From 9FT-COMBO-53-11 sp040900215 (GTDB taxonomy: Bacteria; Patescibacteriota; WWE3; 9FT-COMBO-53-11), in NCBI GenBank assembly GCA_040900215.1, contig JBBDZL010000010.1, forward strand, positions 1 to 30,672: a stretch of DNA of 30,672 bases, in the 5' to 3' direction. The notes under the pieces were generated by a model. It was not told the origin of the DNA and did not search any database. It saw only the letters and a list, made by a program, of their open reading frames with translations. Shown piece after piece: positions 15,372 to 21,805 of the stretch. A program made the translations under genes and the position numbers. The first letter of the stretch is position 1. Each line of letters opens with the position of its first letter.

Positions 15372-15782
15372 ATGCGGCGATACAACTTTCTTACCAAAGA
15401 GGGTGTTTATGAAGCTCTCAACCGATTGCGGGCGGCTTTTTTGGCGGCTAAAGACGGCCACCAGGTTGAGGATATTATCATGAGTGTTTTGACCCATGAC
15501 GAGCGCATGAAAGTCGGGCGGCGCATCCAAGCGGCGGAAATGCTCGCCACCGGCGCTACTTACGAAGAGGTGATGGATTCGTTAAAGATCGGACGATCTA
15601 CCATTAGTTTTGTCGAGAGGGGATTGGCAGATCATCCGTCGGCATTCAAGTTGGTTAACGATCGCCAGATGAAAGTTGAGGAGGAGTTCAAGTCTCGCGC
15701 TTATCGGAAATCGGGCGGTCCAAAAAAGGTTTTTAAGAGTATTGTTTACACCGGATTTTCCCGCAAGGACGTTAAACGCTAA
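15372..15782 (+). CDS. YerC/TrpR-like DNA-binding protein
   Basis: A transcription regulator of the TrpR superfamily, YerC/YecD branch. The protein has 136 residues. The helical core begins near residue 30 (VEDIIMSVLTHDERMKVGRRIQAAEML) and the helix-turn-helix covers about 62-84 (ATYEEVMDSLKIGRSTISFVERGL). The C-terminal 50 residues are basic and longer than in TrpR. No clear tryptophan pocket can be read, so a ligand is not proposed. An operator-like palindrome overlaps its promoter, and a copy of the 21-bp core lies 11 bp after its stop codon, so it is probably autoregulated. Confidence 0.88.
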   Translation: MRRYNFLTKEGVYEALNRLRAAFLAAKDGHQVEDIIMSVLTHDERMKVGRRIQAAEMLATGATYEEVMDSLKIGRSTISFVERGLADHPSAFKLVNDRQMKVEEEFKSRAYRKSGGPKKVFKSIVYTGFSRKDVKR

Positions 15783-15787
15783 GTACC

Positions 15788-15819
15788 TTAGTACCGTAAA
15801 CTGGACTACCGTACTATGG
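15788..15819. promoter_or_regulatory. Second operator-like site after yerC
   Basis: The 21 bp at 15794-15814 equal 15350-15370. The flanks extend it into an outer pair, TAGTAC (15790-15795) and GTACTA (15811-15816). These hexamers are also the outer halves of the E. coli trp operator consensus, which is suggestive only. No start codon or gene follows on the forward strand; a terminator comes next. Confidence 0.6.
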
Positions 15820-15829
15820 TTGAAAGAAA

Positions 15830-15868
15830 AAACCGCCTGCCAGTCTTAACGACTGAAGCAAGCGGTTT
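15830..15868. terminator. Terminator between yerC and the convergent cassette
   Basis: AAACCGC (15830-15836) pairs with GCGGTTT (15862-15868), and CAGTC (15841-15845) with GACTG (15851-15855). On the reverse strand a T-rich run follows, so it mainly serves the reverse cassette. It may also stop yerC transcripts. Confidence 0.75.
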
Positions 15869-15897
15869 GCGATCCTATTCCTTAACCTAGATTCTCG

Positions 15898-16452
15898 CTA
15901 CGATCGAATGTCGATGCCAAGATTTTCCGGTCCGAAGGGCATCGGATAGGCATCGCCGATCGTAGTGCGGGCCACTTCGCCCCACTTCGTCAGGAGCAGC
16001 AGCACGACGTTCGGGTCTCCCATGCAATTCTCCCAAACGGTTTGGAGACAGTGCCCGCAAGCAAAGCAGAAGTCGCCCACCTTGACGGTAGGATAGGTTT
16101 CGGCTTTCTCAACAATCTCGACCGCTTTCCCTTCGGGGCCGCCGGCGATCGCCATCTTTTGGATCTTGGCGAAGCGGCCTTTCTTGCGTTCTTCCTTGAG
16201 GGCGGTAGAGAAGGCACACTCCTCAGCGTGGATCGTTTCCGAGCCGTTCACGTTCTCTATATTGCAGCCGTCGTAGATCTCTTCGATCTTTCCCGACTCG
16301 CAGCGAATCGCGGCTCCAACCCACCAGTGGTAGTAGGGGGACTGGGCGCACATTCGAACGGAAACGGCGATCTTGATGAGTTCTTGCTCATCCGGTGGGA
16401 GCTCAGAGAAGTTCAACAGCTCAACCTTGATCTGGCGGTGGATCGTTCTCAC
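15898..16452 (-). CDS. Cytidine/deoxycytidylate deaminase-like protein
   Basis: A zinc deaminase-fold protein of 184 residues. The HAE motif is at 75-77 (SETIHAEECA) and the second zinc motif is CGHC at 132-135. The order VGAAI...YDGCNIENV...HAE is that of cytidine deaminase. It is longer than the usual 130 residues, with an extra 45-residue C-terminal tail ending in PMPFGPENLG, which resembles the F-GP end of the family. The GTG start at 16452 is chosen because GGGAGGAA lies 3 nt before it; an earlier in-frame start would overlap the upstream gene. It is the last gene of the C39-deaminase pair on the reverse strand. Confidence 0.82.
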   Translation of the reverse strand: MRTIHRQIKVELLNFSELPPDEQELIKIAVSVRMCAQSPYYHWWVGAAIRCESGKIEEIYDGCNIENVNGSETIHAEECAFSTALKEERKKGRFAKIQKMAIAGGPEGKAVEIVEKAETYPTVKVGDFCFACGHCLQTVWENCMGDPNVVLLLLTKWGEVARTTIGDAYPMPFGPENLGIDIRS

Positions 16453-16468
16453 GTTTCCTCCCTGTCTT

Positions 16469-16930
16469 CTACGGATATGGGGTTTTTGCGACGGCAAGCC
16501 AGGTATCGAACGGTTTCCAAAGCTTTAGGAAACTTGCTTCTGCTAATCGGCGTTTCCCGTCCAAAGGGTCCTTGAGGTAAATTTCTCCCTTTCCATACCC
16601 GTCCACAATCGCGAAGTGCCCTCCCTGGGTCGGATGCCGCAAGTCGACCGCAACCGGAAAACCGTGGTCAATGAAGATCGTTAGATCGGATATGGTTCCA
16701 TGGCGGCGCTGTTTGACGAGCAATCCCTGCCGGCGCAGGATTTTCACCAGTTCCGATCTGGTTAGGCCGGTTTTCCAACCGGGCTCTTGGTCGCGCAATT
16801 GTTTTTCGGTTGGGACGATAAATTTCCAATACCCCAAATACATTCTGATGACCGCCAAGCCGCAGGTACTATCGGTTTCCTGACGGTAGTAGGGCACATT
16901 CAGCCGCTTGCCGCTTCGGGAAGCGTGCAT
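16469..16930 (-). CDS. C39-like papain-fold cysteine peptidase
   Basis: The protein has 153 residues, the size of a stand-alone peptidase C39-like domain. Cys23 lies in DSTCGLAV, His105 in GGHFAIVDGYG and Asp121 in YLKDP, which together make the Cys-His-Asp triad. It has no signal peptide, membrane segment or ABC transporter domain, so it is not a normal bacteriocin exporter. A strong Shine-Dalgarno (AAAGGAGGAGGAG) precedes the ATG and TATAAT lies about 30 nt upstream. It is followed after 16 bp by the deaminase-like gene. The substrate is unknown. Confidence 0.78.
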   Translation of the reverse strand: MHASRSGKRLNVPYYRQETDSTCGLAVIRMYLGYWKFIVPTEKQLRDQEPGWKTGLTRSELVKILRRQGLLVKQRRHGTISDLTIFIDHGFPVAVDLRHPTQGGHFAIVDGYGKGEIYLKDPLDGKRRLAEASFLKLWKPFDTWLAVAKTPYP

Positions 16931-16960
16931 CTCCTCCTCCTTTCCGATTGGTTTGTCTTA

Positions 16961-16966
16961 ATTATA
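16961..16966 (-). promoter_or_regulatory. -10 box of the C39-deaminase pair
   Basis: TATAAT on the reverse strand lies 16 bp after the terminator of the previous pair and about 30 nt before the C39 gene ATG. Confidence 0.65.
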
Positions 16967-16981
16967 CTGCATGAAAAAAAA

Positions 16982-17003
16982 GGCTGATGATTTCTCATCA
17001 GCC
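16982..17003 (-). terminator. Terminator of the 17464/17016 gene pair
   Basis: A perfect 9-bp stem (GGCTGATGA, loop GAAA on the reverse strand, TCATCAGCC) is followed by at least eight T on the reverse strand. Confidence 0.92.
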
Positions 17004-17015
17004 TGAATAACCGAA

Positions 17016-17444
17016 CTATTTTCGGTCGAAGATTCTCCGAGCAATCTGCGGGAATTTTATCCAGTATGCTTGCCGGTGGCGATACTCTTCCACCAGCTTG
17101 CCGCGGACGTTCTCCCAGCGGATGACCGTGACGGCGCTGTCCCAGGTCATCTCGGGGTAGAACCGGCGCATGCCTTCCAGCATGTCGTCGTGATCCTGGA
17201 AGCCGTCGGCTTCTAGCTCCTCAGGCGTCACCTCGGCCAGGGCGCAGTGCCGGACGGCGGTGATGTTGGCCAGCACGCACCAGGGTTCGGTTTCGCAACC
17301 GAGCATCACCGGTCGGCCGACTTCGTAACCCTCGCGGTAACCTTCCCGGATGGTGATCTGCTTGACCCCGGCCACGATGTCTCTTCTCATCCCATCGTCG
17401 GGGGCGACCAAAAGCGCCACCAGCGGTTTCTTCAACGTTGCCAC
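17016..17444 (-). CDS. Probable ASCH-domain protein
   Basis: The protein has 142 residues. The pattern GRPVMLG near residue 43, then LANITAVRHCALAEVTPEELEADGFQDHDDML, and finally DSAVTVIRWE, fits ASCH-domain proteins, a PUA-like fold linked with RNA binding or nucleoside modification. I am moderately sure of the family and cannot tell the substrate. The GTG at 17444 follows GGAGAGGAG by 7 nt and begins ATLKKPLVALLVAPDDG. It lies 19 bp after the stop of the gene upstream, with a hairpin between them, and ends at a strong terminator. Confidence 0.65.
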   Translation of the reverse strand: MATLKKPLVALLVAPDDGMRRDIVAGVKQITIREGYREGYEVGRPVMLGCETEPWCVLANITAVRHCALAEVTPEELEADGFQDHDDMLEGMRRFYPEMTWDSAVTVIRWENVRGKLVEEYRHRQAYWIKFPQIARRIFDRK

Positions 17445-17457
17445 AGGTTTTCTCCTC

Positions 17458-17472
17458 TCCGCCCTAGGCGGA
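17458..17472 (-). promoter_or_regulatory. Stop-codon hairpin between two genes
   Basis: TCCGCC-CTA-GGCGGA: on the reverse strand the 3-nt loop is the TAG stop codon of the upstream gene, and the 3' arm abuts the GGAGAGGAG Shine-Dalgarno of the ASCH-like gene. A terminating ribosome would open the hairpin, which suggests coupled translation. Confidence 0.5.
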
Positions 17473-18624
17473 CACTTCAAAGAGATAGACGCCGGAAGGC
17501 CGGCTGGCCAGGTAATCCTCGTGGCTGTTGGTGGCCACGTAGACCAGGTGCCGGTACTCTCCGGTTTGCTCGGTGTGGAATGGCTTCGGATTCCAGCCCT
17601 TGACCTTCGCGATCCGGGTCGGCTCCGTCAGCCGGGTGTTATCCCCCTCCAGTTCCAGCACCGCCCGATTCACCGTCATTGCGAAGTTGTTGTCCACCTC
17701 TTTGGCGGTGAAAAGGACGCTCATCACCCGCGGGTTCGGGGTGGGGAAGAACATCCAGACCTGGGAGTGGTCCCAGCCCAGCAGCCTCCGCACCGGCCGG
17801 TAGTTCTCTTGGTAGGGGTGGAAGAGCCAGAGCCCTCCGCCCTCGGGAACGAAGCCGTAGCGGTTCATCAGTCCGATTTGGTGCTCCGGAAAGAATCTGA
17901 TCCGTGAACCGTAAAGGTCGTCTCCGGCCGGCTTGGGGAACTCGATCACCCGGTGATCGCCGGTGCGCAAGTCCAGCTCGTACAGGCACTGCCAGCGCGG
18001 GTCGTCCTGGGGATACCCCTCGGCCGAAACCAGCAGCCGCTGGCGGTTGAGGGGATGGAAGACCGCGGTCAGAAACCGCCCCGGCGCCCGCAGGATCTCG
18101 GTGACGGTACCGTCGGCGTTCAGCCGGCAGAACCGTCCGCTCTTGGCAAAGTAGACGCTGTCCGAGACGGTGAAGTATAGAGCATCGGCCTCGGATTGGG
18201 TGACCCCGAATGTTTGGAACTCTTCCTCGATCGGGATTCCCATCTCTCGGATCCGTTCGACGTACCACGCCCGCGCTTTCGCGCTGGGGTTGGTCAGCTG
18301 TTGGGTGAGGTTGGCGACTCGCTCGAGCAGCGTCCTTCCCAGATCGGTTGAGTCAAAATCATACTCAAGCTTCCGGTGCGCTCGCCGATGAGTTTCGTTA
18401 GCCGGATCAAAGTCGACCAGAAAGAAAGTTGGCACGACTCGTCCTAGCCGGCGATCCTCCAGGTCCTCCCAGGACCACTCGGCCGGAATCTCCGGAATCC
18501 GAACCAGAAAGCTGCCGTCGATCCCGACCTCGTAGACCGTCCCCTGCGATTCCTTGCCCGGGGAAGGCTCGAAGGCAATCTCGACGTTCCGCTTCCGGCG
18601 AAAGCCCCAAGGTTTCTTTTCCAT
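17464..18624 (-). CDS. Unrecognised 386-residue protein
   Basis: I do not recognise the family. The sequence is rich in beta-strand patterns with recurring aromatic and Gly/Asp turns from about residue 150 onward (ALYFTVSDSVYFAKSGRFCRLNADG, LYELDLRTGDHRVIEF, GLWLFHPYQENYRP). This looks like a beta-propeller, but no repeat consensus is clear enough to name. The first 110 residues are different, charged and with a helical stretch (LGRTLLERVANLTQQLTNP). There is no signal peptide, so it is probably cytoplasmic. AAGGAGAGAAG precedes the ATG. It is the first gene of a pair with the ASCH-like gene. Confidence 0.75.
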   Translation of the reverse strand: MEKKPWGFRRKRNVEIAFEPSPGKESQGTVYEVGIDGSFLVRIPEIPAEWSWEDLEDRRLGRVVPTFFLVDFDPANETHRRAHRKLEYDFDSTDLGRTLLERVANLTQQLTNPSAKARAWYVERIREMGIPIEEEFQTFGVTQSEADALYFTVSDSVYFAKSGRFCRLNADGTVTEILRAPGRFLTAVFHPLNRQRLLVSAEGYPQDDPRWQCLYELDLRTGDHRVIEFPKPAGDDLYGSRIRFFPEHQIGLMNRYGFVPEGGGLWLFHPYQENYRPVRRLLGWDHSQVWMFFPTPNPRVMSVLFTAKEVDNNFAMTVNRAVLELEGDNTRLTEPTRIAKVKGWNPKPFHTEQTGEYRHLVYVATNSHEDYLASRPSGVYLFEVSA

Positions 18625-18683
18625 CTTCTCTCCTTCTTGGACGGATTTTGATTGTTCGGCGGTAATTTTATCATGCTATTCGG

Positions 18684-18696
18684 TAGAATAAAGGTA
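18684..18696 (+). promoter_or_regulatory. Leaderless promoter of the small membrane peptide gene
   Basis: TAGAAT (18684-18689) lies 7 nt before the ATG at 18697, matching the arrangement before the HtrA gene. Confidence 0.5.
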
Positions 18697-18774
18697 ATGG
18701 GAATGTTGGGATTAAGATACGCGCTGATGATCCTCGCTTTCTTAGCGGTTGCGGGCCAGGTTTTCGGCTTTTAA
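18697..18774 (+). CDS. Possible 25-residue single-span membrane peptide
   Basis: A short frame runs ATG to TAA and encodes MGMLGLRYALMILAFLAVAG followed by QVFGF. It is one hydrophobic helix with a single Arg near the N-terminus. A -10 box lies 7 nt before its ATG, and its stop is one base before the ATG of the MFS-like gene. The promoter position and close spacing argue that it is translated, either as a functional peptide or to couple translation to the next gene. No homologue is known to me. Confidence 0.5.
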   Translation: MGMLGLRYALMILAFLAVAGQVFGF

Positions 18775-18775
18775 T

Positions 18776-19333
18776 ATGGTGAAATTAAGTCCTAAGACAA
18801 AAGTTCTCCTTTGGGGAAGCAACATTTGGTATCTGGGGGAAGGAATGCTCGGGCCGCTCTTTGCTGTCTTTACCCAGCGGATCGGGGGGAACATTCTGGA
18901 TATCACCGGGGCTTGGGCGGCTTATCTCGCGGTTACCGGAATCTTGACGATTTGGGTGGGCCGAGTTGCCGGTAGAAAGATTGCGCCGGAGAAGCTGATG
19001 ATCGCCGGCTACATCATCAACACCATCTTCACTTTCAGTTACCTGCTGGTCTCCGCTCCCTGGCACCTGCTTTTAGTCCAGGTGGGGTTAGGGGCAGCGG
19101 TCGCCCTATCGGTGCCGACCTGGTCGGCCCTCTACTCCGCTTCCGGGGAAAACCATGAACCAAGCTATCTTTGGAGTTTGCCTTCCGGCCAGTATTATTT
19201 AGTCACCGCCGCGGCGGTGATTCTTGGGGGTTTAATTGTGAGCTATCTCTCTTTTACCGCCCTTTTCCTAACGATGGGATTAATCCAAATTATTGCGACC
19301 ATTTACCAAGCCCGCATTTTGCGCTATCTTTAA
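18776..19333 (+). CDS. Half-size MFS-like membrane protein
   Basis: The protein has 185 residues and about six membrane segments, half of a normal 12-helix MFS transporter. It starts with KLSPKTKVLLWGSNIWYLGEGMLGPLFAVFTQ, and has a WVGRVAGRK cytoplasmic loop after helix 2 that resembles the MFS loop 2-3 signature. It may work as a dimer or be the remnant of a full transporter. There is no sign of a second half nearby. The ATG at 18776 is chosen over a TTG at 18749 because the small upstream frame ends one base before it. Confidence 0.68.
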   Translation: MVKLSPKTKVLLWGSNIWYLGEGMLGPLFAVFTQRIGGNILDITGAWAAYLAVTGILTIWVGRVAGRKIAPEKLMIAGYIINTIFTFSYLLVSAPWHLLLVQVGLGAAVALSVPTWSALYSASGENHEPSYLWSLPSGQYYLVTAAAVILGGLIVSYLSFTALFLTMGLIQIIATIYQARILRYL

Positions 19334-19337
19334 GCCG
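19325..19337 (+). promoter_or_regulatory. Leaderless promoter of the 19338 gene
   Basis: GCTATCTTTAAGCC holds TATCTT at 19325-19330, 7 nt before the ATG. The same GCTATCTTTAA pattern appears at 30604 and, with slight changes, at 23839 and 26763. Here it overlaps the end of the preceding gene. Confidence 0.55.
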
Positions 19338-19961
19338 ATGAATCCCAAGAAAGACTTTTCAATCAGCGAAGCGCTGGCCTTCGGTTGGGATGTTACCCAG
19401 AAAAACTTCTTTCTGATCCTCTCTCTTCTGGTGGTCGCTTTTTTGGGGCCCTCGTTGGTGAGCAAGTTAGCCGGTTTGGTCCGCGATACCTTTCCGATCT
19501 TTGCCCTGCTTTTGGATTTGGGCGGCTGGGTTTTGGGAGTGATTTTGCAGATCGGGTTGGTGAACGTTTCGCTGAAGTTTGCCGACGGGAAGAAGCCCCG
19601 GATGGCCGATCTCTTTTCCACCTACCCGATGTTTTTTAACTATCTGCTGGCTTCGATTATTTACGGTTTGATTGTCTTAGCGGGAACCATTCTTTTGATC
19701 GTTCCCGGCGTGGTTTGGGCGATCCAGTTCTGGCCCTACGTTTACGTGCTGGTGGGCAAAAAGGTTGGTGTGCTGGAGTCCCTTGATCGGAGTTCCAAAA
19801 TGACCGCGGGCGTCAAGGGCCAGCTGTTCCTCTTCCTGCTGGCTCTTTTGGGAATTAATCTGCTGGGGGCGTTGGCGTTGGCCGTCGGCCTGCTGGTTTC
19901 GATTCCGGTTACCATGGTCGCCAGCGCCTGGGTCTACCGCCGCCTTTCGGATCGGTTATAA
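19338..19961 (+). CDS. Multi-span membrane protein, unknown function
   Basis: The protein has 207 residues with about five to six hydrophobic segments. The N-terminus DFSISEALAFGWDVTQKNFFLIL and the later VPGVVWAIQFWPYVYVLVGKKVGVLESLDRSSKMTAG are like DUF975/glycerophosphodiester-phosphodiesterase-type membrane domain proteins, in which a cytoplasmic loop reads ..ALKRSWELTKG... No enzymatic residues can be named. The ATG at 19338 follows a -10 box by 7 nt; a longer reading from 19293 overlaps the MFS-like gene and is less likely. Confidence 0.75.
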   Translation: MNPKKDFSISEALAFGWDVTQKNFFLILSLLVVAFLGPSLVSKLAGLVRDTFPIFALLLDLGGWVLGVILQIGLVNVSLKFADGKKPRMADLFSTYPMFFNYLLASIIYGLIVLAGTILLIVPGVVWAIQFWPYVYVLVGKKVGVLESLDRSSKMTAGVKGQLFLFLLALLGINLLGALALAVGLLVSIPVTMVASAWVYRRLSDRL

Positions 19962-20059
19962 TTTCAAGCGAAATCCAAATATCGAAAGCCCCGACGCTCT
20001 CGGCCCGAACGGGCCGGAGGTCGAGGGCTCCGACTGAAACGTCGGAGGAGAGGGAGCCT
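19957..20059 (+). promoter_or_regulatory. Promoter and structured leader of leucine dehydrogenase
   Basis: A consensus TATAAT (19957-19962) overlaps the stop of the gene before. The leader of about 90 nt can fold into a stem GCCCCGAC (19988-19995) with GTCGAGGGC (20020-20028) capped by CGGCCC-GAAC-GGGCCG (20001-20016), and then TCCGAC-N6-GTCGGA (20029-20046). The 3' arm of the last hairpin runs into the GGAGGAGAGGGAG Shine-Dalgarno. It does not match a riboswitch class I can name. Confidence 0.55.
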
Positions 20060-21106
20060 TTGGACACATTTGAGCACGAGAGCATCTATTTTCGGACCGA
20101 TAAGGCCTCCGGCCTAAAAGCCATCATCGCCATCCACAGCACTCGGCTGGGGCCGGCTTTGGGCGGCTGCCGAATGCGCCCCTATGCTTCCGCCGAGGAA
20201 GCGCTGGAGGATGCGTTGCGGCTTTCGAGAGGTATGACCTTCAAGGCCGCCGCCGCCGATCTGCCGCTGGGCGGCGGGAAGGCGGTGATCATCGGCGACC
20301 CCGCGCGGGATAAGACGCCGGCTCTGCTCCACGCCTTCGGGCGGATGGTGCAGGAGTTGGGCGGACGGTACATCACCGCCGAGGATGTCGGGACGACGGT
20401 CGCGGATATGGAGCACATTCGGGCGGAAGCGCCTCTTTATGTGGTGGGGATTGCGGAGGCGGACGGCGGTTCCGGCGATCCCAGTCCGGTGACGGCAACC
20501 GGCGTGCTCCACGCGATTGATGCCTGTCTGGATTTCACGACCGGGAAAACTTCGCTGGCCGGCAAGCGGATTGCCATCCAAGGGGTCGGCAAGGTCGGCA
20601 TGTCCCTGGCGGAGCTTCTCTTCAGCCGGGGTGCGGACCTCGTAGTCTGTGATGTCGTTCCCGAAAGGGCGCGGATCGCGGCCAAGCGCTTCCTGGCCGA
20701 GGTGGCGTCGCCGGAGGAGATCTTCGGCGTTCCGGCCGATATCTTCTGCCCTTGTTCGCTGGGCGGGGCTCTCAACGATGAGACTATCCCCCAGATTCGG
20801 GCGCCGATCGTCTGCGGCGCAGCGAATAACCAGCTCCTCGACGAGGAGCGCCACGGGTGGATGCTGATGGAGCGGGGGATCGTTTACGTTCCCGACTACG
20901 TCGCCAACGCCGGCGGGCTGATCAGCGTCTACCGGGAGATTGAAAAGAGTTCGGTTTCCGACAGACTGACGCAGCTGCGGGTGATCGGGATCGGCCGGAC
21001 CGTTCGAACGGTCTTGGAGATGGCTCGCGCCGAGGGAATCCCGACCCACCAGGCCGCCCATCGGTTGGTATCCGAGCGATTGGAGAAGGGAATCGACATT
21101 TCCTAG
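20060..21106 (+). CDS. Leucine (branched-chain amino acid) dehydrogenase
   Basis: An NAD-dependent oxidative deaminase of the Glu/Leu/Phe/Val dehydrogenase family, with 348 residues. The N-terminus MDTFEHESIYFRTDKASGLK and the segments GPALGGCRM, MTFKAAAADLPLGGGKAVI (Lys62 and Lys74, the substrate and catalytic lysines) and GVGKVG in the Rossmann fold are close to Bacillus-type leucine dehydrogenase. Specificity for leucine over valine or phenylalanine is not certain. The start is TTG at 20060, fixed by the strong Shine-Dalgarno and the conserved N-terminus. It has its own promoter, structured leader and terminator, so it is a single-gene unit. Confidence 0.9.
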   Translation: MDTFEHESIYFRTDKASGLKAIIAIHSTRLGPALGGCRMRPYASAEEALEDALRLSRGMTFKAAAADLPLGGGKAVIIGDPARDKTPALLHAFGRMVQELGGRYITAEDVGTTVADMEHIRAEAPLYVVGIAEADGGSGDPSPVTATGVLHAIDACLDFTTGKTSLAGKRIAIQGVGKVGMSLAELLFSRGADLVVCDVVPERARIAAKRFLAEVASPEEIFGVPADIFCPCSLGGALNDETIPQIRAPIVCGAANNQLLDEERHGWMLMERGIVYVPDYVANAGGLISVYREIEKSSVSDRLTQLRVIGIGRTVRTVLEMARAEGIPTHQAAHRLVSERLEKGIDIS

Positions 21107-21129
21107 GCACCCTAACCCGGTGCCTTTTC
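21105..21129 (+). terminator. Terminator of leucine dehydrogenase
   Basis: AGGCACC (21105-21111) and GGTGCCT (21119-21125) form a 7-bp stem followed by TTTTCTTT. It begins within the stop codon. Confidence 0.85.
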
Positions 21130-21143
21130 TTTGGAAAAAGAAA

Positions 21144-21172
21144 AAGCGGCGGGAGATGGCTCCGCGCCGCTT
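21144..21172 (-). terminator. Terminator of the 21178 gene
   Basis: AAGCGGCG (21144-21151) and CGCCGCTT (21165-21172) pair, with GGAG/CTCC inside. On the reverse strand TTTTTCTTTTT follows. Confidence 0.88.
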
Positions 21173-21177
21173 GGGGG

Positions 21178-21579
21178 TTACAGATAGTCTTCCCGCTGAC
21201 GGATCCGAAAGTCGAAGAGGTCGGCCTCGGATATAGCGCAGTCCAGGGCGGACAGCTTGTCGTAGAGACTGCGCATCTCATGGAGCTCCCGGCCCTTCTG
21301 GGTTAACCTCCCCAGCGGGCTGAAGTACCAGGGAGAAAACTGGGAAAAGAAGCCGACGATCTGCTGCATTTCGGTCTTGTCCTTGGCCACCGTCGCCGCC
21401 AGCTCGCGAAGTTTTTGGTTCACCTGCGGCTGGAGGGATTGGATGGCGTACCGGTCGCGGCTCCGGGGTGGGGTGAATCCGAAAGAGCTTTGGAACCGCC
21501 GCTCGTAGAACCACCACAGCAGGTTCCAAAGCAGCATTAGAAAGACAGCGAATCCAATTGGAATCAGAACCCACAACAT
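21178..21579 (-). CDS. Small single-span membrane protein
   Basis: The protein has 133 residues. An N-terminal hydrophobic helix is at about 2-22 (LWVLIPIGFAVFLMLLWNLLWW), followed by a cytoplasmic or external helical domain with a conserved-looking RYAIQSLQPQVNQKLRELAATVAKDK coiled segment. No family is recognised. The ATG at 21579 lies directly after AAAGGAGGCAGGAGG. It stands alone with its own terminator, back to back with the PP-loop gene across about 226 bp. Confidence 0.7.
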   Translation of the reverse strand: MLWVLIPIGFAVFLMLLWNLLWWFYERRFQSSFGFTPPRSRDRYAIQSLQPQVNQKLRELAATVAKDKTEMQQIVGFFSQFSPWYFSPLGRLTQKGRELHEMRSLYDKLSALDCAISEADLFDFRIRQREDYL

Positions 21580-21744
21580 CCTCCTGCCTCCTTTCTCTTG
21601 TTGCCTATAGTTTACCACGCGGCGGAAGGAGTTACGCGCTGCTAGACTAGGTTACGGAAAACCGCCTGGGGGAGTTGGTTTCCTCCCCTCTCGTTGAATA
21701 AAATCACTTTCGGTCTTATCACACCTTTGGTGGGACATGATCCA
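21580..21744. other. Non-coding spacer upstream of the PP-loop gene
   Basis: I see no convincing gene. There is a TGCTAGACT -10-like element near 21640 without a start codon at the right distance, and a weak palindrome GGGGAG...CTCCCC near 21670-21690. Confidence 0.4.
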
Positions 21745-21773
21745 TTGTGCCGCAGGCAGAATGGTCTTATACT
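21745..21773 (+). promoter_or_regulatory. Promoter of the PP-loop gene
   Basis: TTGTGC (21745-21750), a 17-nt spacer and TATACT (21768-21773), with a 26-nt leader ending in AAAAGGAGGAGAG before the ATG. Confidence 0.7.
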
Positions 21774-21805
21774 TACCTCGAAACCTCAATCGAAAAGGAG
21801 GAGAG

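Noticed and set aside
15350..15814. The two 21-bp copies as a CRISPR or a transposon end
   Set aside because: Only two copies, about 440 bp apart in direct orientation, with a single regulator gene between; no cas or transposase gene is nearby.
16469..16930. C39-like protein as part of a bacteriocin export system
   Set aside because: There is no ABC transporter domain, no precursor peptide with a double-Gly leader and no export partner near it.
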